Shown: piece after piece, positions 10,785-23,403 of the stretch
Layout: each line of letters opens with the position of its first letter
Numbering within the stretch: the first letter of the stretch is position 1
Assembly: GCA_026874595.1 (NCBI GenBank)
Contig: CM049306.1
Location: 53,414,019-53,478,018 of the forward strand
DNA from: Sipunculus nudus
Lineage: Eukaryota; Annelida; Sipuncula; Golfingiida; Sipunculidae
Direction: 5' to 3'
Length of the DNA stretch: 64,000 nucleotides
Made by a program: the position numbers and the translations under genes
Notes under the pieces: model-generated
The model's database searches: none
What the model was told of the DNA's origin: nothing
The model's input: the letters and a program-made list of their open reading frames with translations, nothing else

Positions 10785-11265
10785 ATTGTAGGTGGCACCA
10801 GCAGTCTTGTGTATGAGACATCAAAGATGTATGGACTTGTAAAATTTCGTAAAATTTCAGACAGATACTTCAAACCATTCTTGAGCTATGTGCACAGATG
10901 CATGAAACCCAAAAACAATGGTAGGTGGCACCACAAGTCTTGTGTAACAAAAACTATCAGAGATGTATGGACATGCACAATTTCAGGCTGATATGTCAAA
11001 TCACTCCTGAGAAATGAAAAATTATTGTAGATGGCCCCACAAGTCTTGTATACGGCAAAGCTATCTGTGATGCATAGATCTATATGCACAATATCAAGCT
11101 GGTATATCAAATCCCTTGAGAGAAATAAGCAGGGACATACACTTTGCTAAAATCACTGTAGGTGGCAACACCAGTGTTGTGTATGAGAAAGCCATCAAAG
11201 ATGCACAGACAAGCAAAAATATCAAGCCAATACAACAAACTTCTCTTGAGTCAAGTGCATTGGGC
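10785..11265 (-). repeat. Decayed tandem array of the family A core repeat
   Basis: Four units of about 115-140 bp share GTAGGTGGCACCAC, AGTCTTGTGTATGAG, AAAGATGTATGGAC and AAATTTCAGNCTGATA. They are the reverse complement of the core units in the 38.5-kb element (palindromic GGTGGCGCCACC, then TTATCATACGCAAAACTGG). No terminal hairpins are seen, so this is a core array without ends. Confidence 0.65.
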
Positions 11266-11699
11266 TGACAAAGCTCAGCTGTGGAAGGCAGTTGCTCCCT
11301 AAGTAAACTGGAACTTGACCTGTTGCCTAATCTGATACAGTTGATACAGTCTGCAAAAGCTATAAATAGTTAAGACTAAAACTAGGCCTGTTGCCAATTC
11401 TGAAAAAGTTTGCACTTGTCGGTCTCCAACCTGGGCTTGTAGGTAAATCTGTTTACTTATACTGAAAGACTTTGGCTACAATACTTTTTTTTAAGCTGAC
11501 ATTCATGAGATTTTTTTTATCAACATGTTTATTAACAGATGTCTAATGAAAGCAAAATCCGAATAAAGATACATTTTATTCATGGATTTATCTTATACAT
11601 ATGCTGGATATGGACACCAATTATTTATGCTGCCTTTACAGCTCTGCTTATAGTCTGTAGTCTGTTACTACAATTAATCCACTAGCTTTGTTTACCAAA

Positions 11700-12685
11700 A
11701 TATCTCACAGTCCTTTTATTGTTAAAGGTCCAAATTCAGCCAAAAATCATTTAAGTAAACTTGAACAAAGGCCACCAAAGAATCATTTTTGTGCAATGTT
11801 ACAGAATTTTAAACAACAGTTTTGCAGAAGGAGACTTTTGCAGCCCTCAGTTTGATATACTATCATATAGGCTTAAATGGCAAAATTAACAAGTTCAAAT
11901 TCTGTAACTCGGCCAAAATTCATCGAACCCACACCATTTGAACAAACCTGTGAGAGCTTGTCTCTGAGATAATTTCTATGAAATACTGAACAATGTGGCT
12001 GAATGATTTTGGAGAAGATTTTGAAGTATGTTGAACAGGTCGTGCCACAAAGGGCTTAATTCTACAACATATGACACGTGACTGATTTTTGCAAAATATA
12101 GGTATGTAGGTGATGTTACTATAATGTTGCTGTTACTGGTGATGGTGCTATTACTGAGAAATTATTGGTACTGCACTAATGACCAACCACTCCCGTGCAG
12201 AGAAGGTTGATGCAGGTTTCACCACTAATACCTCTACTTCAAATATGACTCATGTGCCAACATTTGCATAAAATCTGGTGATGATAGCTCCTGCCATTTC
12301 TAAGATTGTAACTTTCGTATACTTATTTGGCCAAATGACTAAGCTCAGCCTCCTGTAACTTGGCCTAAAATCCTCGAACTGGAGCCACTTGAGATTGTTT
12401 CAGGGATTATTTCTGTGAAATATTGAACAATTTGGCTGGACATTTTCAGAAAAGAAGTTTTTTTAGCCTTTTCCCTGTTAAATCTTAGTTATTGCAAGTA
12501 GCCGAAAATAAGCCAAATCCCATAAGAGTTTTTTAGATGTCTGATTTTTTTGCATAAAATTTTGTGATGCTAGCCGATGCCTTTTTCGAGATAGTATGGT
12601 TTAATGTACAGATGACAGACAACGCCACACCATCGCAAAAGCTTAATGTACAGATGACAGACAATGCCACACCATCGCTAAAGCT
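11700..12685. repeat. Diverged ~450-bp repeat pair with a 42-bp duplication
   Basis: TCTGTAACTCGGCCAAAATTC at about 11899 corresponds to TCCTGTAACTTGGCCTAAAATC at about 12351, with matching downstream blocks (GAGATAATTTCTATGAAATA / GGGATTATTTCTGTGAAATA). At 12601-12685 a 42-bp unit, TTAATGTACAGATGACAGAC then AACGCCACACCATCGC, occurs twice. This resembles repeats I associate with bivalve genomes, but the class is not settled. Confidence 0.55.
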
Positions 12686-14349
12686 CACAGGAGAATAGAA
12701 AATTCAGAGCACCATCTGTTGCTAAAACAGCATATCAGCTATCATTAAAAACTAAATGAAAACCACTCTACACTCAAAAGAAAACCAAGATGATCACATC
12801 ACTGAAACAATTTGGAGAAAGGTGTATAACACAATACTGATGGTTCAATACATACCTCGTCAGAGGGAACTTTGATAAGAAAGTCATGGTAAGTTTAACG
12901 GCAATTGTAAATAATTTTCTTATAGGTTACCACTTATTCACACTCTTATTATTAAATATGATTTGGGGGTAATACACATTATTTGACAATACAGTGAAAT
13001 CTTGCTCTCAATTCCACTATGCTATCAGTTTCCTTTCATTTTATTAACAAAATTGTCTGGAATGAGAAACAAATTTCCATTTTTGAAAGATTCTGAAGTC
13101 ACCGCAATCAGAAATATGCATATTGATCTAAAAAGCTAGCAACAATAAACAATAATTTATAATATTTTGTCCAATGCAATATGGATTCTACTTTGGAAAA
13201 TCTTAATACTTTCTACATAAAAATTCAATCATACAGTACTAAAGCATTGAGTTTGTGACCATGTAAATTGGTTAAAAATACTAATAGTGCAGTTATTACC
13301 AACTTTAACCAATGAAAACATTTGTTTACCAGTGTGGACAAAATGAATTAGATATCACGATCTCTAAACTAATTAATGCTAAGGGTCCACCTGGAGAGCT
13401 GCAGGACAAACACTGCCCCTAATATCAGTGAATTCGCAGCATGCACCCAAAACAAAGAAACCACCCTGTGTTATAATGGTATATAATCCTTTGAATTAAA
13501 AATATATTTTGGTGATCCAGATTATCTCTAAAATTAAATGGGATTTTCCTTAGATATTGCAGTGACAAGTGCATTTTCATCAAAATCTGTTCACACTTGT
13601 GTAAAATTTCTGACAGACAAATCAACATAACAAATTCATCACCTGGAGGCCACATGTAAATGATATTCAATGGTGAGATAATACCTGATTATGTCACAGG
13701 GTTTATTGTACTAAAACAAATGCCGGTTTCTCTTATGCACTGTGGATAAAATACCCATGAAGTTCTTTGGAACTATCTTTTTTTCAATTCAACTGCAACA
13801 ACAGCTGCTATTTGTCCCGTGTGCCAAAAGCAAATTATATTTTTGCCAGGTGAAACACATCCAGTATAAACTGGGCCAATATTGTTAGTTTAAATTCAGA
13901 TAAAAGGTATAGGGGACTGTTAAATAATCTCAATTTCTCCTCAAAAGAGAACTAGAACAAGGCACGATGGGTCTGGGTTTGGTACGTGTTTATTAATTCT
14001 ATGCGATGACTGTATTGACAGCAAGCCTGCCCCAGCCATAACAGCAACCATTTCAGCACAGCCTTCCAGCCTGGGAGCAGATGTTAAAATGGGTGTTGCT
14101 GCCTGTATAGAAGGAACCTGGAAAATTTTGCACAAATTTGATTCACGGGGAATTCTATCCTGCATCTAACCAGCAAAAAGCTCATTTCAATTTTTAATTG
14201 GCCTGTAAATGTTAGGGTAGGGGGGTTCAGAGATGTAGTTTGTATGGTCTATATGGATTATTACCTTTCCATGTTTAGCTTTTAATGGCTTCATGCACAC
14301 ACAAACTGAACCATGCGAGGTAGAAAGACGTAATGAGCTCAGAGATGAC

Positions 14350-14487
14350 CGTCGGTAATGGCGGTGGAGGGGGGCCTGTCGAGCCCCCGCTCATCAGACT
14401 CGATCGTCTTCGGCTGCTGGCAGGTATGTCATGGGCTGCCGCACACTGAGTCACTTGGAACAGTGACTGACGCCGAACATCGAACAT
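14350..14487 (-). CDS. Predicted first coding exon of the F-box/LRR gene
   Basis: The F-box exon has an acceptor just before its first Met, so an upstream coding exon is expected. The best candidate on this strand starts with ATG at 14487-14485 and reads MFDVRRQSLFQVTQ, then a basic/serine stretch (SSRRRSSLMSGGS) and a proline run (GPPPPPLPT). It lies in the most GC- and CpG-rich part of the region, next to the divergent ZIP13 start. A weak donor, ACG|GTCATC, at 14349 would join in phase 0 to give PLPT-KMINDLPD. Other donors, or an extra exon in the 5.4-kb intron, cannot be excluded. The start, the donor and membership of this gene are all inference. Confidence 0.45.
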
Positions 14488-14977
14488 GTTGATCACCCTT
14501 GCTGTTTCAGCGCAAGAGCTAAATCCTTAAACTTAGCCACAGAACCAATCTTAAATTTTCTCACGAAAGTTTTCAAGTTTCCAAGCTGACCTTCCACCAG
14601 AGCTGTCAGTGAGAACTCTGAATGTAAACGGGCCATTAGGTTTCGAGATTTAGCTTCGAATGAAACAAAAAAAAAATTTAACCGTAACGCTTAATTAACT
14701 AAGTAAAATTCGCTTTGAATAATTTATTAAACTTATATATACAAAATAAAAGGCAGGTATTTGGCACAGCCATATATTATTGATTACTCAGAGTATACGA
14801 GGCACGGGCAGGGACACGTGACCATATGTGTTACTATTTTTAACACCACAAACAGGGGCGCCACGCAGGTTTTATCGGACTGGGTCAGCTGTTGAACTAA
14901 GTTGTCAATGGCTCAAGCTTACGGGACAGATATTATCAGAGCCTGCACAACTTGACAGGCATCCAAGGGGGGCAGAC
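14488..14977. promoter_or_regulatory. Shared divergent promoter region between the F-box/LRR and ZIP13 genes
   Basis: About 490 bp separates the predicted start of the minus-strand gene from the ATG of the plus-strand gene. Visible elements are a CACGTG E-box at 14815-14820 in the context ACACGTGACC, a CATATG E-box at 14824-14829, and an AT-rich stretch with TATATATA near 14733. A short upstream ORF (ATG at 14908, stop at 14953-14955, 15 codons) precedes the ZIP13 start if transcription begins upstream of it. Promoter function is inferred from the arrangement only; no start site can be placed. Confidence 0.5.
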
Positions 14978-15281
14978 ATGGCCGCATCCAGTAAGACTGT
15001 AATATGCTCGGCATATCTGATATTCACTTGTATTTGCGTGTCGCATGCTGAACTCCATCGTGCATCGGTGAAATCGGGTTCCAGAAACCAAAACGGGGTT
15101 AGGGTTACGGAAGACTTTCACAACCGAGAAGTTGAATCTAATGTGACAGATACGCTATACTGGGGACATAAAGGAGAGACTTGGCTGTTTTCTTTGCTGT
15201 CAGCCGTAGTGGTCGGGCTGAGTGGTATCTTCCCTCTGCTAGTGATTCCTCTGGAGGCGGGGAAGGCTCTCAGAGAAGGAG
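14978..15281 (+). CDS. SLC39A13: ZIP13-like zinc transporter, exon 1 (signal peptide, TM1)
   Basis: The exon begins a ZIP (SLC39) transporter of the LIV-1/KE4 branch, which moves zinc toward the cytosol; animal ZIP13 acts in the early secretory pathway. The chosen start, MAASSKTV, is the first ATG of an upstream-open frame and has G at -3 and +4. Residues 1-24 look like a signal peptide (hydrophobic core, ending VSHA). A short lumenal segment with one N-glycosylation sequon (NVT, residue 55) follows. TM1 is about residues 70-91, containing VVVGLSGIFPLLVIPLEAG, a pattern I associate with ZIP13 more than with ZIP7. The donor GAG|GTGGGT at 15282 leaves phase 1. The lumenal part lacks the long His-rich region usual in ZIP7. 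Confidence 0.88.
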
Positions 15282-17919
15282 GTGGGTCTCACTCACGTGT
15301 TGTTTACTCCAACATTCATTGGTATCACTTCCCATCACACCTGTTCGTGGTATGCAGGAAATGCATAACTTCCGCAAGATATGTCTATTTATTAAATTAT
15401 TCATTACAGAACCCAGCCTGAGTAATCTAACTTGTTTTTAACTTAAAATCTTTTAGTCGTCACATAGAGCAATATTTTTTCTCTAAACTTCAGAAGTGAA
15501 GAAATATTAAAATAATAATAATAAAACTAATTAAAAGGTAAAAAATTTAAATATTCTTCTGATGTAAGTTCAGGATAAATTTGCAAAGATATTTTAGTTT
15601 TTGATCATTTCATTTCAGAGCCAAGCATGAATAGCATGGCTATATTGTTCTGATAACTTCATATTATTTTTTATTGTTGCCTACTTTTTACTTGCACTTG
15701 GCCTGTGAATTGCTAAGGGGTCTTCAATTCAAATCATTTATCAATTATTGACTTTTTATTCAATAATTGTTTATCTACGAAATATTCTGTCAGATGTGTA
15801 TCTACTGTTTTCATCCCACATGATGCTATAATGTATTATGATTATTATATACATGAGAATTTATGCGGACCAAATATTATTTATATCTTCTCATCCATTA
15901 TTGTGCTGATATTTAATGAAGGATATAAGATGACTTTCTTTGTTAAATAACAGTGCTGCTTCATCATGTATGCTGTTTAACTGTTCCTAGGTAAAAGCTA
16001 GAGGCCAAAAAGGTCTGAAATAAAGGAAAATCCAATAATTGAAATTAATTAATTCAGGCCTGATTTGATTCTCGATTACTGATTAGCTTCAATTCAATGC
16101 ATCGATTATTTGATGCATTGTTACAACCCTAACTTGCACTTACTGATTTTTTTAAAAATTTAATTACTACTGAACTTAGCTTGCACTTTTAAACTTTAGA
16201 AATTTAGTAACATTTCTAGTAAATGATTATAAAAAAAATTTCAGTGTATGAAAATTCAGAATAAATTTGCAATATGCTGGCCATTAACAAATAATATTAT
16301 AATCCAGTTAGAACAATTTACCTGTAACTTTCTGTTCCTTAATTAAAGTCAGTAAATACCCAGAACACTTTCAAATTTTTCCATGGTTAGGTTCAGTTAC
16401 TAATGAATAATTCACTTTTTAAACGTTCAGTGTTACAAGTTGATACAGGTTAGCAAACATTAAAGATATGTGTCTGATCACTTGAGTATTTTTGGTTGAA
16501 CAGAAGTTACAGAATTATATACTTTGTACAATTCAAATATTTGAGTACAAGAACATGGTAACAGTATACCATGTAAATGTATTTAAATATGGCATCGATC
16601 TCACATTTGCAGGCTGATAAAAGTGAATGGCAGGGAGTGAATCAATTAAACTTCTCTATACTTTGACAAAATTGCATGGAAATTTTGCCCAGGAAATTTT
16701 GCCAAGCATAGAACAATTACTTTGGTTAAAGTGGGAGTCATTTTATAAATTGATTATCAATTCAGTGTTACATTTCACTTTTTATTTATTTTCAGCAAAT
16801 GAGTGGAGAGAAATTAACTTCTCTGCATGCTTTTTCTTCAGGGAATTTGTGGAAATTTTTATATGGTTACATACACTTTAGGGTTCAGTGAAAGCACCAG
16901 TTTCCATGAGTACAATTGTATCAGGTATAACTTATGTACAACTAGTCAAACTACCGTTTGTAATACCAGTATGTCCAGGGCAGAAAATTGACATGGGTAC
17001 TCACATTCTTGACTTTTTGACTATTTAAGTACATCCTTGGACAGTAAAATTTAAGCTTGTGTGTTAATTAATGCATTACTTGCTAGTAATAAGGCAAGTC
17101 AAATTAAAATGGTAAATTGCCAAGTAAAGCCAAAGTTTTAGTATAGTGCAGCTGTATACACAGTAGTACAGTAAGTATGGTGGAGATAGCTACATATTTT
17201 CAAGTACAAAAGTGCAAGTACTTTAGATGAATATACTTAAGGCTTGGCCGGGTATTTGAAAAAGTATGCCAAAATCTTTGTTATGTAAGTAATGATGCAA
17301 CAGTGACAGACACGATATCTATTATAAACCTGATATAATATGATATTACAAATCAAGTGACTGAGCCCCCTGGAGACAGAGCATGTGACCTGCTGTATTT
17401 AACAGTAATGTGCGTCTTAAAGCTGATAAAGTCAACCAGTGCATGTGCAACAGATGTAAAGCAAAGCTTTTGTTTGCAAACCTCTGTGTACACAATGAAG
17501 AGTGTTAGTAAACACACCAAGGCCAGGAATGAGTGATTCATGTCATAAGTAGGGACTGGTAATTATGTCAGTGAAAGTATCTAGAACAAAAATTACTAAT
17601 AAAAGAGTTACTTTTGGTGGTATGTTTCCATTTTTGTGTGCAAAATTGCCCCTGATGCAAGTCCAGCTTGTTCACAGTGACCAATATTTTTAGGTATTGT
17701 AATTTTAGATTGATAATATAATTAGAATAACTTATTTAATGGAGATATATAGACTGAAGTTATGATAGTTTATCAGAAATGACAGCATACCTTGCCAGTG
17801 GTGTATTACCATATCAGCTGATAACTGATAACACAGAAACTGTTGTGAGTTCATTGTTACTGGAAGCAGGATATGATCACATGTGCATCAGCATATGTAT
17901 ATTAGGGCTGAAAATAGTA

Positions 17920-17951
17920 CACATACACACACACACACACATACACACATA
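17920..17951. repeat. (CA)n microsatellite
   Basis: CA/TA dinucleotide run, imperfect, about 32 bp. Confidence 0.9.
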
Positions 17952-20900
17952 TTGTACTCAAGTCTCTAGTGCAAATTTTTGGACTCTTGTACTTATGTGT
18001 GAATGTATACATGTAAATATCTTAATATTTTGCTGTAAACTCCCTGAGTTCCTGTTGTAAAATATGGCATTTTTGAAGGGATATAAGCTGTATGTTCCTG
18101 CTTTTGAATGGATTTCCACTTTGTTTATATCTTTTCCTTCACTGGGGGAAAGTTTTCACAAGTCTTTATTACACATATTAATTTTTTTCATCAGTAAAAC
18201 AAAGCTCCCTTAAACTTATATATTTATAATGTTGCCATGGCAAGTACTCTTAATCCATTTCAAGTAGTGTCTAAGAATTGCTCTAGTACACATTTTATAT
18301 CTGCCCTGTATTATCCAGGGGAATTTGAAATTTGCTTAAAAAAGTCATTCAAAAATATTTAAATGTTTATTTGATTAAGTTTCTGGCATGCCTATATGGT
18401 TAGCTTCTGAGTAAGCTTAGAAAGCAGCAATATTGAGCATTTATCAAATTATCAGGCAGATGATGATAACTCTCAGGTTAAACCGTAAGGTTTGTAGTTT
18501 CATCTCCTGTGTTTAAATGGGTATTGGGCCTTGTGGAGTTTTATTCAGCCTTGTGCATTTGCACCTGTATTTAAGTATTGGTTTTCGGCTTTATGTATTG
18601 ACCCTAACACTTAACATCAGTGTACATCTGTGGTACCTACAGGTATCATCACTCAACTTGAGTCAGGAGTGTATGTAAACTAGTCTAATCACATGGTGAA
18701 AAGTATAGATTAATTGATCAGCCCTCCAGCATCATAAAGAATGCCTCTGCTGAAAGCCACTTTACTATAATAACATTTTGACTGATAACCTGCTTACTGT
18801 GCTTAATATGAAAAAATACCCTGGTATATTGATTGTTATCATTGCAGAAGGTTAAAATGTTAAAATATAGAGTTCTAGCCAAGCCGTGCATGGCAGTACA
18901 GGGGTGTTTGATACTCTAGCTCTTAAAATATTACTTACAACATGTTATGAGACCTGCAGCTTCACTTCCTCATACTTTGCTCACCAAGCAACTCTAGGTG
19001 TAACTTTTATGGCATACAGTGTTCTTAAAAATGCTTTTAATTAACAGGTATATGGTCTGCTGCAGATTTTCTGTCTAGTGTTAATGCATTATTCTTATTC
19101 TCTTTTTTTTCAAATATATTACAAGATATATCATTTTGAACTTACTCCAGAACATCTGCTACTAGAAGCATACTGCCTCTGGCCAGGTCATTAATTCTTT
19201 CTTAACATTCATTAGGCTTTTCAGCAATAATAATTTACCAATCAACATTGAACTTAGTTCAGTATTATAATTTTTCTAAAAAAGCCAAATATATAAGTAA
19301 AAAAAATACCTGTGTTTATTAAAGAAAACAACAGATTAATGGGACCAGAATATGTGAACAGAACATGAGTCCTGTCTTGTTGTAATTTAATTGTAATTAA
19401 GGTCACTGTTACTGAGCACTGGCAGATAATAAAACCACCAAAGCTGAACATTCAGACCTGTTTATTGAAAGAAGTGAGAAAAATACATCCTGAATATTTA
19501 AAAAGTACTAAAAATAAAAATGTTATTTGTACTGCTACAGTCCTGGGCCTATGAATCGGGAGGGGTGCTTAAATTTGACTTGATTATAAATTCTTAACCT
19601 TAAGTTTAATTCTTGATTCATTTAATATACAAATAGGAAATTTCAGAAATATTTAAATGATTAAACAAATATTTTACCACAGTGGATGTTCATGTATGCC
19701 GTCAAGTTAGAAACACAATCTGTTTCCCAGAATGTTTTATCAAAGCATCCCAATAATATTCTTATTTGAAAGCGCACTTTCAGTTTCAGTAATCTTTTTT
19801 TTTTTTACTTTAAGTGATCTTGCTATAGACTACAACCATCTGTGCCATTGAGTGTGCCCAACATTTATTATTAAAAGTATTCTTACAAATGTTTAAATAT
19901 ATGGCACCCTTGAGTAAAATCATCCCCTTTGTGATATTATAATTAACATTGCCCTTGCAAAGGTATTATATATTAACAACATGTTTATTATCAGTATTGT
20001 GTTTTGGCTAAGGAGCTAACTCAGCTGAGAAGTATTAAAGTATAAGTATTGAACAACAAAGATTAGTTCATCTTGAACTCATAGTGTTCTGAGGTTCAAT
20101 TTTAGTTTTATTTGGACAGATTCCAGGACAACATAAAGGGTGCCCTCTACTTGACCATCACCCCTTACTCCATTCATTATTCTGAGCTGTACCACTATGC
20201 TGACCTCACTAAATATATCATATATTAATAATATGTGACATATTATATTGTGCAGGCTGTTATAGACATAATAGTTCAATCAAGCATGTGCATTTACCTT
20301 TGGATAAATACCATAAGTTATGCATTTATTATACCTGTATTAAATCATATCGAATAATTGAATACATAATAATCAAGACATTTAGTAAAAGAATAACCAT
20401 AACAGATCTGATTATATTGAAAAGATTAAAGTTTTTAATTATAATTAAATATCATAGCTTAACTCAGCTGTTATGATCAAAGATATATCTTTTTACAGAA
20501 TAAAAAAAAAACATGCAGGATACATGCAAATTGGAAATACACATATAGATTACCTAGAATCCAGTATACTGGTCCTTTTTAGTTCATTTCAATTTTCATT
20601 GTTTTAATTGATACTAAAAAGTGAAATAAAGTCAAACTGGTTTAGTGCAAACTTCACAAACTTCAATAATTGGTGGTTCACTTACATGACAAATTTGATC
20701 CACCTTTAAGTTAACAATTGTCTTAGATGAGGTACCCTGATATGGGCCATATCAACTATTGATATTTTGTTTGATCAATATTTGAAGCCAGAGATCAGGC
20801 ACTGTCTGCCCTTTGACAGGTGATGTTGATTTACTAAACACTATTGATTATAGGAGAGCTACAAATCAAAGCTAAGAGCAGACTGTCTGACCTTAAAGTA

Positions 20901-22384
20901 ACTTTACTGTAAGGTGATCTTCTTTTAAGCCAAGGTAAATGTTCAGGTACTTGTGACCTTCAAAGGATTTACCCATTTAATTTGCATAAATCAGCCATTT
21001 TTAAATGGCCATTGCTCAGGTTTCATACCAGGGTCCCACTTGTTCTCGACCAGAAGTTAGGATTATTCAGTCAGTCATTTTAAATTGTCATAATTGTAAA
21101 ATGTATAAATTTGTACAGTGTTGCTGATGCTTATGTTATATGCAAACTGATTTAAATATGAATGTTTCTGTATCAGCTGATGTGATAGTAAAAGGTAACA
21201 CAGAGGTTGATTTGAATGTGTATATGGAATTTTTCTCCAAAAAAGGGGAACACGTTGCCTTGAAAAATTGTACTGGTTTACATGCAAAAAATTAATAAAT
21301 GTATATTATTGATTGATTGATGAAAAAATAAAAATATTGCTATAAAAGTTTAAACAAAGATATTGTCGAGATAATACATTCAAAATAAACCAATTTTAAG
21401 ATAAAATATGATGGAAAAACCTGAATTCTGTCTAAATGGGGCCTTTGAACAAAATAAGAAAAATAATTAGTATAAATTTCAGATAAGATTCAGAAACAAT
21501 TATTGACCCTTATGTGTCACCGGTTTCACAGAGTGGGTATGGACCTCTTCTGACTTCTGTTATAAAGGTATAAGCGGTGAGTAGATAACAATGCATGTTA
21601 GTATCCACAGGATACAATGATCATATCTGGAGGTCTCATATCAACACAATCACCATTTACACGGAACTAGGTAATTATGATAGATCACAGCTCTGAACAT
21701 GATTCCCTGCCATCGTTGTGATAAAAAAAACCCTGGAAAAGATATTCCCCTTTTTAAATCAGGGAAATCAGGGAATTTCAGAAAAATGTCAACAATGTTG
21801 GAAAATCAGGGAATTTGTTTTCATGAAATGCTGAAAAATACAGTGCAGTAGTATAGCCAGTGTTTCTTATTATGCAGTTAATTTTATAATTGAACAAATA
21901 TACTGCAATACAGCTTTATCAGATAAAATAATGCATGAATGTTTATATGATCAAACTTTGATAGTGTTATTTAAGATTGTGTGGTAATGCAAACAACATT
22001 TGTTTTCTGTTGATGACGTAGGTTCCATAAAGATACTGCATTAGGCTTGTGTGTAGGTATTAGGTAATAGATGGTCCCCTGTCCTTTATAGTCTATTCTT
22101 TTTGTATTGGTTTCATAGAGAGTATTGTGAGTATAGTTATAGTGGTTAGTCTGGTACATGATTTTTATTTGTTTGGATACTCATATTACTTTGTTGCATT
22201 ATTCATAGAAAATTAATCCAGTGTCTTGCAGATTGGTGTGGCTGCAATGGATGACAAAAAAGAGTAACCCTTTATGTTATTGTGGTATTTTGATAGGCTT
22301 GTATTATGTGCTGAGCTTTGCCACAAAATATTAATGTTGTTTATATTATATTGGTAGGTAATATTTTGCCTGTTAATATTACTC

Positions 22385-22722
22385 TGGGAGATCATGAGTT
22401 CAAATCTCAGCAGAGGAGATTCAAGAATTTTCATGCACAATCCCGAACCAGGGTTAGTGCTTTGCAGGCTTTATGGGAAGGCTGTGCCCTGCAGCCATGT
22501 ATCTCTCACAAATGAGTAGGCCTTTCAGATGTTTTCTCAGTGTTGTGATAACTATGAGGTTGATTACAATCCAAAGACCCTCATAAGGGGGCACTGAGCC
22601 AGTTTGTTGCCAGGATAATTGTATGCTACTGCTGTGTCACACAGTCTGAAGCTGTTTTGGGATTCTGCAGATGTAAATAGTTAAGCTAGCATTAAAAAAT
22701 GGAGGCAGTTAGCTCCACACAA
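22385..22722. mobile_element. SINE-like dispersed repeat, copy 1
   Basis: It shares blocks with 34550-34812: CACAAATGAGTAGGCCTTTCAG, ATTCTGCAGATG and TTAAGCTAGCATAAAAAAT-like tail. Near the left end GAGTTCAAATCTC resembles a Pol III B box. The right end is an A-rich tail. Class assignment is tentative. Confidence 0.5.
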
Positions 22723-23403
22723 AAAATTAAAACAAGGACACCTTTAGTTTGAGTAATATATGGCTCATGAAACAGTCATTAAGTACAAAATGTTGGTATT
22801 TATAGAAGTCATGCATCCTTAGGTGGGACTATAATTTTACACGTCTGCTGTTTATAGGTTCTTCACTGGTTAAATGTGATTTATATCTCACTCATAAAGG
22901 TGGCCAGCGACTAGTCTATCAGAATGTCAAGGCAGTTCCTGTCTGCACAACATTCTATCTGTTCCGATTATTGGTCTCAAGGTATCTCATAACAAGGATC
23001 TGGCACAAACCTATTTGCATTTATCAATTATGTGTATTAAAGACTATTTTGAAAAGATCTTTTTGGAGAAAATAGGGTGTGCAAAGTAATGCAAGAAACA
23101 AACTAATGTAGACATTAAGGTAATATCTTCTAAATACCTTGTTTGATGTATCATATGTGTAATATATCTTGGTCCTCGATAATGTAGGTGTATATGGAAT
23201 CATTAAATTATTTTTATTATTATCTGTCATGATTTACCTGTAAGGTTAGGTTTTACCTGTCTGTTTTAAGAAAGTTCAAAGAAAAATGTGCCTTTTTTCA
23301 ACTGAGTTGATTTTTAGGGATAAATCAGGGAAAGTTGACCCACATAAGTAATCAACAAGGCTAACAATATAATTTATAAATTCAAATATTAATTAATGAT
23401 ATA

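Larger units (their letters stand above)
8963..14349 (-). other. F-box/LRR gene intron 1 (predicted)
   Basis: Intron, if the upstream exon is correct. It holds the 275-bp SINE-headed array at 9230-9925, the core-repeat array at 10785-11265, diverged ~450-bp repeats at 11700-12600 and a 42-bp duplication at 12601-12685. From 12690 to 14200 nothing is recognised. Confidence 0.5.

Noticed and set aside
15181-15441. 86-codon open frame overlapping ZIP13 exon 1
   Set aside because: It is an alternative frame of the real exon and runs into the intron; it has no domain signal.
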